A DNA stretch of 22,171 nt, taken from NCBI GenBank assembly GCA_020650975.1, contig JAIPMN010001432.1, positions 1 through 22,171 on the forward strand, written 5' to 3'. Under the pieces are notes generated by a model that had not been told where the DNA came from, searched no databases, and saw only the letters and a list, made by a program, of their open reading frames with translations. Below are positions 1 to 9,204 of the stretch, piece by piece; positions within the stretch are counted from its first letter, which is position 1; each line of letters starts with the position of its first letter. The DNA is from Apostichopus californicus. Its lineage: Eukaryota > Echinodermata > Holothuroidea > Aspidochirotida > Stichopodidae. The translations under genes were made by a program, and so were the position numbers.

Positions 1-212
1 TTGCGCTCTCTACCTATTGACATTTGTCACATTATCTGCAAATTAGCAAGGCCCGGAAAGGGTCATTTCCGGCGATCTAGAGAGTATCTTTACTCAAAAA
101 AATTCTGTACGCTACGCGCCAACCTGTGGTGGCGCTCCGCTTAGATAGTGTCGAAAGCGCCCCTACAGACCATTCTCGCCCCCCCTGACCAATACCTCTA
201 GCTCCGCCACTG
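1..212 (-). mobile_element. hAT-type miniature element, partial
   Basis: Read on the minus strand, this begins CAGTGGCGGAGC (outer end at 212) and continues with a G-run, the core AAGCGGAGCGCCACC and a GATCGCCGGAAATGACC block. It leaves the window at base 1. It matches the complete element at 7377-7767 nearly base for base over its first 180 positions. About 60 bp that the complete copy carries inside its second half are missing here. The other terminus and target duplication lie outside the window; the flank after 212 is ATTAAACA. It has no coding capacity. A short open frame on the minus strand exists only because the element is G-rich, and the same frame recurs in the 7377 copy. Confidence 0.85.
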
Positions 213-2365
213 ATTAAACACAGGTCTCTGATAGTTACTGGGAGCACCCTTGTCAAGGCTATAGGTATTTTAAGTGGGATGACTTTGTTACCTGTAGACT
301 GTTGCATTGGACATGACACTCCATTGGTTTGCTATCTCTCTCTCCACCTCTCTCTCTTATAGGTGGAGCTGGACATGATTGTGAGGTTTCTAAGCTAATT
401 ATCATCAATATTGAACAATTTGAACTTGCTTCAACAATCCTACTAATAATGTGGTCTGTGACCAGCTGAAAGTGACAGATTAGATTAACTTACAGCCTAC
501 AGAGACTGAAATTTGACTAATTTCCCACCTTTGAGCTGTGGGAGGTTAAGTGAATCTTTTGATGTGAAACAAATGGAGTTTTGTGTTACAAACATAGGTT
601 TATGATAAAAAAAACTATTCATAAAAAAAAAATGTTTGATTTGAGACAGAATAGTGTCAGTCAGGAGATTTATGTCAAAGGTAGGAAATTAGGGGTGATG
701 TGAGTCGTTAAGACAGTTGTAATTGTAGGAGGAGAATTAGTCCGCCTCCCTGATGCCAATATTAAAGAGATTGTGGTCCAAAGAAACTTCCCACACCCAA
801 ATAATGTCAGTAAACTAAAGGATACAACAGAGATACTTACAATGCAAAACTCTGCAAAGCAATCTAGATTTGTTAATATCCTGAAGTCATTGGTTTGATT
901 CATGACCTTGCCAATCATTTTGTCTACTCTTTCAAATTTCCCTCTCTTTTCCGTTGCATTTATGTAGAAAAGATAACAAGCTGACGAATTTGTATTTTAA
1001 TTTTTGCTCTGATCTTATTATTTTATTGTTTTTGGGTTCTTATCTTTTGTGTTTCTGTTGGTAGTTAATATGACAATTTTGATAACTCAAGGACAGTTTT
1101 AATAAAACCAATTCTATTGTTTTAAGTATTCAGTGAAGAACATGAAGATTAAAATTGTAGGGGTTATGGGAGACTTTTATTGATGTCATTGTAAGATTTT
1201 TACAAAAGCCTTCAAAGGGTTACTGCATGCAGAGGAAAGTTTTGCATTAGAGAAAGAGTTTTATGTAGCTGTTTTGATAGTCATTAATGATTTATAATTT
1301 ATAATTTATCACAGCCAAGTCTTGTCAATGAGGATTTCTGGTTTATGCCGCCTTTGAAAGTTACCTAGACAAAATATCAATAGTTGGTTGGCCATCGATC
1401 ATCATCTGTTTCTGCGGGGAAAGCAATGATAGCGATTAAATTCTTGATACTAGTGGCCTTAGGTAGTGAGGGTGGCTTAGACATGTAGCAGATGCCAGAG
1501 AAGAATGTCAAAGTTTCAGTTTGTTACAAATAGAACAGAGCTAGGTTGATTTGCAGTGACATACGGAATTATTCATAGCCCTTAGATTGATTCTCAGTAG
1601 ATTGTTGAAAGAAGCTACAGTAATGTGAGCCGATAAGAAGATGCATCTCTGTAAAGAATTAAGGCATTTGAAACACTTGGACTCTAGCAGAGATCATTCA
1701 AAGCCAAATGTAATGTAAGCTGATCAAGATGGGCTCTGTATGGGTAATGTCTGGTAAAAACGTAAGGAGGCATGGCACAAAAACTGGGATTGTTAAGAGC
1801 CTGGCATATAATGGGATAACGCTCACACAATACAGGTATCAGTGGTGTATGAAACACAGTCACGCACTTGAAAGATTTCTTTGATCTAGTAATCATAATG
1901 GGCTTTGTTTCTAGGTCAAATTATTTTCGGTTTAAGTTCAAAGTGGCTGATGACCTGCAACAAGGGTTTAAGGCGTATTCGCATATCACAAAGAAATTAA
2001 CAGAATGCAACCAAGGTCAGACTTTCATTGTAGTTAATAGTTGTTATAACAAAGCATCAAAGAGATATGGAATTTCTTTGATCTTTTGTGTATTGTCACA
2101 AAAATAGACAAACTGTACCAACCATCCTTGCAAATCTGTAAACAGCTGGCCAAATTACTGCAACAATATTGTTATTAGCCATGCATCTAGTTTAATATAA
2201 TTATCAATATGGCTCCTGTGATATTGACAACTTTGAATAGCTTTGAAGTTCAACCATGAAGTGAAATTCATTTTCATAGTTGACGACCTAAACCTTTAAT
2301 ATGGTAAGGAAGACTATTTTCCCGCTTTTCTTTTCTTTCTTTTTTTTGTGCTGTATTTCATCTAC
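213..2365. other. Unassigned A+T-rich stretch
   Basis: I recognise no gene or mobile element here. A TC-rich run ending in TATAG lies at about 328-361. Short A-runs occur near 607-640. AACAATATTGTT, a 12-bp palindrome, lies near 2160. An open frame of 79 codons at 1868-2107 (plus) has no recognisable domain and is of a length expected by chance. A candidate minus-strand exon at 841-945 is listed separately. Confidence 0.5.
841..945 (-). CDS. Candidate internal exon, unrecognised protein
   Basis: On the minus strand a frame of 35 codons is open from a possible acceptor (AAAAG, 946-950) to a strong 5' splice site, ATT followed by GTAAGTATC (GT at 839-840). The peptide includes GKFERVDKMIGKVMNQ and LTNLDCFAEFCI, with a mixed composition and no low-complexity run. 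A pyrimidine-rich run lies about 20 to 35 bases upstream of the acceptor, but the bases between are purine-rich, so the acceptor is weak. I do not recognise the family. An open run of this length is common by chance, so the near-consensus donor is the main support. No neighbouring exon of the same gene could be joined to it. Confidence 0.18.
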
Positions 2366-2996
2366 TGACCAATCACAGCCCAGTTTATACTATGTATGAT
2401 ATGACAAAGAAATCTCTGTTCACACTACCAGCGATTAAATTGATGCGACAGTTGTTTCGTCGATGAAGTAAAACTTTGGCGGGAAAGTTTGTTGTAGCCT
2501 CTTTAGCAACCAGTATTCATGTTGCAAAGTATAAAGGCCTCTACTTCGTCGTCAGACAATACAATAAGGCATCAAGCTGTCAATGGCATATGGTGTGGTG
2601 ATCACCTTGGATGGAAGTGAACTAGTTTGTTTCACTTGGCACGTAAGAAGGGCCAAACATGGGAGATAGGCTATGGGCACATCCTTTGTTGAAGAAAAGT
2701 AAAGAAACCGTATGTATACCACAGACTGCAACAATGTTACCTTGAGCACGATATAGGCATATATTGGAATGAATTTTGTGGCTTCATAGCATTCTGATTG
2801 CACATTTCAGTCCAACACATTTATCATACGACAGAAGTCAGAAGAAAATTACTTCCACTTTTGCTTTCGCATCATATTGCATTGTAGTGTGAATGGGCTC
2901 ACGTAATTACACATTCTTCGACTTTTTGATCATACTGTATCAGTGCCTTCAGTGGTGCTGTTACATACATAGTGTGAACGGGGCTTCACCATTGGT
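2366..2996. mobile_element. Non-autonomous element with two nested inverted repeats
   Basis: Outer inverted arms lie at 2377-2398 and 2964-2985. They are 22 bp with three mismatches and share ACTATGTATG. Similarity continues outward through an ATTGGT-type motif on both sides (about 2366 and 2996). Inner arms lie at 2418-2449 and 2865-2893; both read TTCACACTAC at the outer end and TGATGCGA or ATGATGCGA at the inner end. The outer and inner arms also resemble each other (GTTCACACTA), so the termini look duplicated. No transposase frame exists inside, and no clear target duplication was found. This fits a miniature inverted-repeat DNA transposon of unknown superfamily. Confidence 0.6.
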
Positions 2997-4090
2997 TCTT
3001 ATTCCAAAATGCTAATAGAAAATTAGATAACCAGTCAATCAAAAGTTCAAAAATTGCTCAACTCTGCTGACAGGAAGGGTTTTTGTTTAGACACCACCAA
3101 AGTCACCTTGACGATACTGAAAATATTGGACGCCAGAAATGAAAGGTGATTAGTTTTGTCTCCAACATGTAGTCTGCTCTAAGTTGCTGAAGCAAAAGTA
3201 CTATGCTTGGTGGGATTCACATTAGAGAAGTAAATCTGGCTTTGGACAAGTTCCTCTTATTTGGCAACAAACTCTCTGTAAGCGTATCCTGCAGGAGTGA
3301 CCATTATTAGACTTGCTAGCATATTTGGAGGAATCAGGGCAATAAAAAATGGAGAATGATTTCATGGGTAGCCTAATAAAGACTTTGCATTCAAGGGACT
3401 AAACATTGACTCCATCATTTCTTGACCTGAATATATATGTTGTGAATCCCAGATTCAAGAGTAAGACTACTATATTACTCAGTCTGAGTACATGTAGAAA
3501 TTAATGTACTCCAGCATGATTACTACAACACTTTATCACATGCTTTCACAATCCATGGGTGATCTGTGATGAATATAATTAACTTGGTTACCCAAGTAGA
3601 AAAAGACAATAACAATAAAATAATTTGATTCTGTCAGAAACTTACCCTTCTTCACTGAATTGATTTCCTACTTTATCAACACAAGTTTGGTTTTCTACTT
3701 AGGAGATGACAGGGCCCCCAGGGGGGGGGGTGGGCAGGGGGAGCATACTAAAAATTAATCATGTGACATGGCAGTGCATCCAAACACATAGCTGAGATAT
3801 TAAAGCAAAGAGAGATACTGGGATATCATGTTGTGAAAAGCTATGAAGAGTGTTTGTGAGGAGAGGTGAGGCTACTAAACATGTTTCACCACCGGTACCT
3901 TTCCATTAGTTCCTTTTATGGTGCAGGGAGGTATGTCTCCTTAACAATTAATGCATTTAATGAATTGCTTTGTTGGAAGAAGACACCCTATGTGCGTACA
4001 AACTTCTTCTCAATATTACTGTGAATGTTCTCTCCGGTAGCTAAAACAGAAACGGAAGGTGACACCACCTGTACCAAGATGCAATATTAC
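2997..4090. other. Unassigned stretch with one G-run
   Basis: I see no recognisable gene or element. The only low-complexity feature is a C-run/G-run switch near 3714-3741 (GGGCCCCCAGG followed by a G-run), which resembles the ends of the hAT-like elements elsewhere in the window. A candidate minus-strand exon at 3646-3697 is listed separately. Confidence 0.5.
3646..3697 (-). CDS. Candidate short exon, cysteine-containing peptide
   Basis: Minus strand: a pyrimidine-rich stretch (CCCTGTCATCTCCTAAG) ends in AG at 3698-3699. It is followed by 52 bp that stay open in one frame and then a strong donor GG/GTAAGTTT (GT at 3644-3645). The peptide is ENQTCVDKVGNQFSEEG, 16 full codons between partial codons. 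The Cys-Val-Asp-x-x-Gly-Asn pattern faintly recalls the start of von Willebrand C or fibronectin type I modules, but it is far too short to assign. An in-frame stop lies immediately upstream of the proposed acceptor. A chance open frame is the main alternative. Confidence 0.18.
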
Positions 4091-4150
4091 ATGGGTGTAC
4101 ATGGGTGTACATGGATGTGCGTGGGTGTACATGGGTGTACATGGGTGTAG
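4091..4150 (+). repeat. 10-bp tandem repeat, six units
   Basis: Six consecutive 10-bp units of consensus ATGGGTGTAC. The third and fourth carry substitutions (ATGGATGTGC, GTGGGTGTAC) and the last ends in G. It is a short minisatellite in otherwise unique DNA. The minus strand across it is open and gives a repeated His-Pro/Thr-His peptide, which is a consequence of the repeat and not evidence of coding. Confidence 0.95.
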
Positions 4151-4570
4151 AGGAATTCTTCAAACAATGGTTTGATCTTCTACAATTCCTATGTGATGTG
4201 TAGGATTTCATATTAAACACCATGTACAGTACATAATGATGAAATATACACACATGTATGCAAGTAAAATTACAAAGTTGTTTGAAAACGATAACACTTG
4301 CAGCAACTGTACTGTTAGATGAATAGTGCAATTAAAGACACAATATGGCTGTTTCACTAAACAGTGAAAGAGTATTAGTGCAAAGCCATGAAGATAAGTA
4401 GTATAAAGCCACAGGTAAACAACTATGAGTATATATGAATGCCCTGAGTAAAGGACTATATGAAATTTACTTTCTCTGAGTAGTAAGTACAATTCAAGTA
4501 CAGAGAAATTTACTCAAGTATAAGTACCATATCCTTCAGTACTACAAGTCTGTTGCTAGATATGCTACCT
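4151..4570. other. Unassigned A+T-rich stretch
   Basis: No recognisable feature. A motif of the type AGTACAA/TCAAGTA recurs around 4484-4530 but does not form a regular array. Confidence 0.5.
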
Positions 4571-4784
4571 TGACCTCACTCATTTCCACCCACACACCGA
4601 CACAACAAGTATAACCCACCCACCCCACCTCCACCACCCACAGTACATAAATATACACATACATACACAATTGAATACAAATAAACATACAAATACATAC
4701 ACATACACACATGTTAATATAAACATGTATGCTTACTTACAAACACACATACAATCACACATACATACATATTAGGGGGGGGGG
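4571..4784. repeat. CCACC and CATA/TACA low-complexity tract with terminal G-run
   Basis: A C-rich CCACC/CACA section (about 4586-4642) passes into irregular CATA/TACA/ACAC microsatellite (4645-4770) and ends in a run of ten G (4775-4784). It abuts the 3' end of the minus-strand LINE. On that strand it reads as a C-run followed by TGTATG repeats, so it may be an expanded 3' tail of the LINE rather than independent simple sequence. Confidence 0.85.
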
Positions 4785-5650
4785 AGAATACAATAACAAA
4801 GGGACGGCTACAGCGTACAAGATACAAAATGAAATCTTAAAGTCTCAGTAGAGATTTATTAGGGATCTAGAAAAGTTGTAATGAAAGGAGTGCACATTAT
4901 GCTTAGAAGTTAAACTCTCTGGAATGGAATTCCAGGTGCTGATGGCTCGATAATGCAAGCTTGTCTTCGAAAAAATTGGCCGATCGCCAGGAAGACGAAG
5001 ACGATTGTTTGACGATTGTTATGACGTGTATGATAATTGTGAACTAGGGAATTCCGAACGAATAAATAAGAAAAACCTAAAGATAAGAGATTGTTGAAGA
5101 AGCGATAGGTGAAGGTTGCAATATTAACTTTGATTATGTCCTTTAATTTTAACAAGTTAAGGGACTTAAAAGTGCACTGGTGTGTTCGCGTGGTGCAGAA
5201 TACGTAATATGTCTGATAGCTCGTTTTCGGAGAACAAATACCTTTCTTAAAGCGGAGTTACTAGTGCCCGACCAAGTAAGACAACAGTAGCAGAGATGGG
5301 GATAAACAAGACTTAGATAAATAGTACGAAAGATATGTTTCGGCAATATCTTTTTAAGTCTACCAATTTTTCCAACACCCTTAGCAACTTGCGAACACAG
5401 GTGAGAAGTATGTTCATGCCAATTCAGCTTGAGTCAATAAGAACACCAAGGAATTTAACACTGGTAGCAGCTTGAAGTGGGTGGTTATAATGATAATACT
5501 AAAATTGGGGTTATGAGTATGATGCATGTTAAAGACCATTAATAACATTAAGCGAAAGCCTATTTGAAGCAAACCAATCAGAGTATAACACAAATGTTCA
5601 GCTCGTTTGTTCTGGATTTTTCTGGCATACTCTCATAGATATAGAAACAC
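4785..5650 (-). pseudogene. LINE reverse transcriptase, C-terminal fragment, decayed
   Basis: The minus-strand conceptual translation follows the C-terminal part of a non-LTR retrotransposon reverse transcriptase. In order it shows WFASNRLSLN (about 5585), VKFLGVLID (about 5445), and the block YLSLVYPHLCYC with LRKRAIRHITY (5205-5320). Next come KLKDIIKVNIATFTYRFFNNL (in two overlapping stretches near 5080-5150), VHNYHTR, and finally ISTWNSIPESL ending in a stop at 4845-4847. The frame changes at least twice (near 5160 and near 5010) and stops interrupt the upstream part, so it is inactive and 5'-truncated. The order of motifs fits the Jockey/CR1-like group; the clade is not certain. The 3' untranslated part runs to the G-run at 4784. 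Similarity fades near 5650. Confidence 0.85.
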
Positions 5651-6008
5651 TAGTAACTAAACACTAATATACAGTGTAGTGGAAGTTGTGTAAACTTTAG
5701 GCCCATTCTGGGGAGTTCTTGGAATGCGAGCTCATTCTTGGAACGCAAAGAAGGCAAAATAATACACATTTTCTGTTTCCTAACAATAGCTTGGAATATG
5801 TTTTTACATTATATTTAAGACCGTGTTCAGCTACCAAAGCTACACTTTGTCAGCAGTTTTGAATCAGAAACATTTCTGTTACTTTCAATGTTACAAATTT
5901 CAAGTTAACATGGTGCTGTACTTCCATTTTAGGCAAGTAGTGTAGTTGATATCTATATACAGGGGGGGCGATTTGTGTCAAATATTGGGGGGGACATTTG
6001 CTTGGGTG
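5651..6008. other. Unassigned stretch ending in G-runs
   Basis: Mostly unique sequence. At 5961-5995 two G-runs surround AAATATTGGGGGGGACAT. This motif recurs at about 8158-8174, so a fragment of the same G-rich repeat family lies here, directly beside the 6009 element. Confidence 0.5.
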
Positions 6009-6656
6009 CAGGCGCGTAGGAACTTTCATCCCCAAAATACTATCAAAGCGGAGCGCCACCATTGGTTGGCGCGCAGTGTACACAAAAATTTCTGGTTTTG
6101 ATAGCCCCCCAGATCACCGGAAATGCCACTTCTCGGGCTTGAAAATGACCAACCAGATGTACACTTTTGCCTGAGAACCAAGTTTTTCCCAATAGTTTTA
6201 TTTTCCATCCATAACATTTTTCAAGATTGTCACACATCATATTCGACCTCATCGCATCTCCTGTTGATCATTGCTTTTGTAGGTAATTCTACGTAACGGC
6301 CCACAATACCCGTCAGCCCCACTTTTCAAGGTTTTAAGCCCATTATTTGTTCAGAATTTGAATAATAAATTCACTTCAAAACATATCCATAATGTTGCAC
6401 AAAATTTCATCTAGTGACAACCAATATAGAAAACCCCCCTTCAACCCCTAACAGACCGGTCAAAATTGCACGAGTAGAGGGAAGTATGATGAAAAATGTT
6501 GGTCAGGGAATTTTCAAAATTCAGACACGGTTAATTTATTGGTATACAAATATTAAAACCTCTTATAATGGCTACTATAAAACTTCGATATCATAAAAAA
6601 AAATATGCTCAAGGGGGGGGGCGGTCTCCCCCTTGTCCCCCCTGGCTACGCGCCTG
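6009..6656 (+). mobile_element. hAT-like non-autonomous element, 648 bp
   Basis: Perfect 11-bp terminal inverted repeats CAGGCGCGTAG (6009-6019) and CTACGCGCCTG (6646-6656) bound the element. Just inside the right end is a G-run/C-run hairpin (about 6613-6643). Positions 6038-6160 share the core AAGCGGAGCGCCACC, TTGGTTGGCGCG and CCGGAAATG with the 7377-7767 and 1-212 elements, although the termini differ. The 8 bases on either side (CTTGGGTG and CGGTTAGA) do not match, so no target duplication survives, or the true ends differ slightly. No transposase frame is present. Confidence 0.7.
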
Positions 6657-6692
6657 CGGTTAGAAATCTTGTAGGAAACAGGCCAAATGGAA

Positions 6693-7880
6693 TCATAATA
6701 ATAATAATAAACAGTTCTTATATAGCGCAACTTACAATAAAGTCTCGCCGCGCTGTACAAAAGAAAGTGAAAGATATGTACACAATATACAATAAGAGTA
6801 AACATAACAATTATAACAAAGAAAACAGGTGTGTCTTCAAAACAGTTTTGAACATCTCCACAGAAACGACATTCTTTATGTTGAGTGGGAGTTTATTCCA
6901 AAGGATGGTTGAGGAGTACTGGAAAGATCGCTCGCCATAAGATTTAGTGGACACAGGGTGCATAGAGAGCAAAGATTGGGTGCTAGAGCGCAAACGGCGA
7001 GTTGGGGTATAACTTTGAACAAGTTCACCCAAGTAGTGTGGCGCAATACTATGAATACATTTAAAGGTTAACAGGAGTACCTTGTAATCAATACACAGTT
7101 TGACAGGTAGCCAATGAAGGTCATGAAGTATGGGGGTGATGTGAGAGACAGGGCTAGTGCGAGTGATCAGCCTGGCAGCAGAGTTTTAATTGCGTTGCAA
7201 TTTAGCCAGTTGACTATCAGGGAGACCAAAGAGCACACTATTGCAGTAGCGCAAGCGTGATGTAATAAAAGCATGGACAAGTCCCTCGGTAGTTTGATTG
7301 CTCAAAAAACGACGAATTTTACCAATATTATGAAGTGCGAGAAATGTAGCCTGGCAGATATCATTTACATGACACTCAGTGGCGGAGCTAGGGGTATTGG
7401 TCAGGGGGGGCAAAAATGGTCTGTAGGGGCGCTTTTGACACTATCTAAGCGGAGCGCCACCATTGGTTGGCGCGGAGCGTACAGAAATTTTTTGAGTAAA
7501 GATACTCCCTAGATCGCCGGAAATGACCCTTTCTGGGCCTTGCTAATTTGCATATAAACGAAGAATGAATAGCCGTTAGAGCATTTTGTCAGAAAATTAC
7601 ACCAACAAAGTGTGAAAAATGTCAATAGGTAGATGAGAGCGCAATAAAAAAGTCAATAATCGCGAATAAGTAAAAGTGGTAAAAAGCTGAAAAGGGCGCC
7701 AGCAGTCCATTTGAGTCCGTCAGGGGGGGCATCCGCCCCCCCTGACTGTATGGACGCTCCGCCACTGATGACACTCCATGTTCAGATTTTTATCAAATAT
7801 GACTCCTTAAAGTTACGAACATGTGAAACAGGTGCAATCGAGGCATGTGCAACTCTAACAAGTGGGATAGGAGTGGCAGA
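6693..7880 (-). pseudogene. L2-type LINE reverse transcriptase C-terminus and 3' end, interrupted
   Basis: Minus strand. The translation shows GVIFDKNLNM (about 7778-7807), HVNDICQATF, SRLRYCNSVLFGLP, HWLPVKLCIDYKVLLLTFK, APHYLGELVQSYTPTRRLR and SYGERSFQYSSTILWNKLP, then FKTVLKTHLFSLL and a stop near 6811. This order is the C-terminal end of L2-clade non-LTR reverse transcriptases. The frame is kept from GVIFD to the stop, apart from one in-frame TAA (after KLQRN, near 7185) and the element inserted at 7377-7767. A frameshift lies just upstream of GVIFD. The 3' untranslated region carries GCGCTATATAAG and ends in (TTA)n at 6695-6710. It is 5'-truncated, with the upstream edge uncertain (about 7880). 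Confidence 0.9.
7377..7767 (+). mobile_element. Complete hAT miniature element inserted in the LINE
   Basis: A 391-bp element with perfect 12-bp terminal inverted repeats CAGTGGCGGAGC and GCTCCGCCACTG. It is flanked by a perfect 8-bp target duplication ATGACACT (7369-7376 and 7768-7775). The 8-bp duplication and CAGNG-type ends are characteristic of hAT transposons. A subterminal hairpin with a perfect 12-bp stem and ATCC loop lies at 7719-7746. There is no transposase, so it is non-autonomous. Removing the element and one copy of the duplication restores the LINE reading frame across the junction, which fixes the insertion as younger than the LINE copy. Confidence 0.95.
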
Positions 7881-8124
7881 TCTCATGTATATGATTGTAT
7901 GTACTTACACTCATACACAAGAGATGTACAGATATTATGATAATAATCATGAGTGACAACATGCTATACGGTCACAGGTCACAGAAACGACCACGAAGAG
8001 TCATTTACCTCATGCAGCATGTGTTGGATGAAGTTTTAGCCACCGCCAAATATGATTTGGATAAATAATCTCACGCATTATTTTCTATTAATAGCCACAA
8101 AAAAAAACTCTGCCACCAAATATT
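7881..8124. other. Unassigned stretch
   Basis: No recognisable feature beyond an A-run at 8099-8107. Confidence 0.5.
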
Positions 8125-8200
8125 GGGGGGATATTAGATACTATATCCCCCCACCTAAAATATTGGGGGGACATGTCCCCCACGTCCCCCCCCCCCATGA
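8125..8200. repeat. G-run/C-run hairpin pair
   Basis: Two adjacent inverted repeats. GGGGGGATAT (8125-8134) and ATATCCCCCC (8143-8152) form a perfect 10-bp stem around an 8-base loop. GGGGGACATGTCCCCC (8166-8181) is a perfect 16-bp palindrome. A further run of about 12 C follows (8186-8197). The repeated ATATTGGGGGG word links both hairpins to the G-run fragment near 5973. This is the style of the subterminal regions of the hAT-like elements here, so it is probably a decayed element end. Confidence 0.8.
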
Positions 8201-8334
8201 TCGCCGCCCATGTCTATATATACTGCATTACAAGCATTATTAAACACAACAAATTCAGGAAACTTGCAAGACAACTTAGGTTGTCTTTTGAATGTAATGG
8301 GATGTTGATAGTACTTTGTAGTATAACTCCGTAT

Positions 8335-8960
8335 TTAGCATGTGGATCCACCACGTGAGTACAAGAATCATATTGTTGTCTGCCATGGTCAACAGATGCA
8401 AAACTCTGAAAACCTAATAAAACTTGATAATTAACCTCAAAGGCAAAGATTTGATGAACTTCATACTTGACATAAGGATCTCCCATAGTGAGTACTCAAA
8501 CCCTATAGTTATATGTGGCAGCCAAAGGTCATTTGAGGTCACCATAGGTCAATTCTGAAAACCTTGTTAAAATGATACAAGTGATGAAGTTCATTCCTGG
8601 CATGTAGATGTGGATCCAACTTGGTGATTGAGAGAACCCTAGATTGTTTTTTTTGTTGTAGAGAACAGAGATTGTTTGAGGTCAACAGAGGTCAGTCTGG
8701 ATACCTAGTAAACACAATAATTCCAACTGAAACCAATGGGTGGATGAAGTTAATACTTAGCATATTGGTCAACTGTAATTAGAAATTATGAAAGCTAGTT
8801 GTTTTGTACTTCAAGATCAAAGTAAAGGTTGGATAACATTCATACTTAATGTGTAGATCTACCTTAATGAGTGCCACAAGTTTGCTGTTTTAGATCTGTG
8901 AAGGTCAAATGTCATTGACTTTCTGGTTGTCAGAGGTGGATTTAGGTTAGCTTCCAACAA
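8335..8960 (+). repeat. Degenerate tandem repeat with AGGTCA pairs
   Basis: Diverged units, each containing a form of GATGAAGTTCATACTTGGCA, a CATGTGGATCCA-like word, GTGAGTAC, and one or more AGGTCA words. The CATGTGGATC-like word recurs near 8339, 8471, 8601, 8761 and 8849, so unit length varies from about 90 to 160 bp. Exact AGGTCA copies lie at 8526, 8536, 8546, 8679 and 8689, each neighbouring pair separated by exactly 4 bp. Copies are too diverged for a recent array. A related block lies at 18920-19150. Confidence 0.7.
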
Positions 8961-9204
8961 TATAATCCAATGGTCTATTCTTCAAAATCAAGGGGAAAAA
9001 GAATGTTTGATGATTGATTTCAAAACTTTTAAGAATGTCAGACTGGCAGTCTTTAAAGATGACTCTCAGGTTAATCAGTGACAATTTCATCAGGAAAGGT
9101 TTTCACGAAGGCTCAAAAATTGCCACATCCTTCTTCAATTTCTTTCTTTTTTTCTCCCTGCGAATTTGTAAATTTCTATTAGGTATAAATTTTGTAATCT
9201 TTCC

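Noticed and set aside
77..319. Similar Gly/Arg-rich open frames in the 1-212 element (minus) and the 7377-7767 element (plus)
   Set aside because: The shared peptide only reflects homologous miniature elements. Neither frame resembles a transposase domain, and both are cut by element boundaries.
330..361. Splice acceptor in the TC-rich run ending TATAG
   Set aside because: The sequence after it stays open for only a few codons and no donor of useful strength follows. It looks like simple TC-rich sequence.
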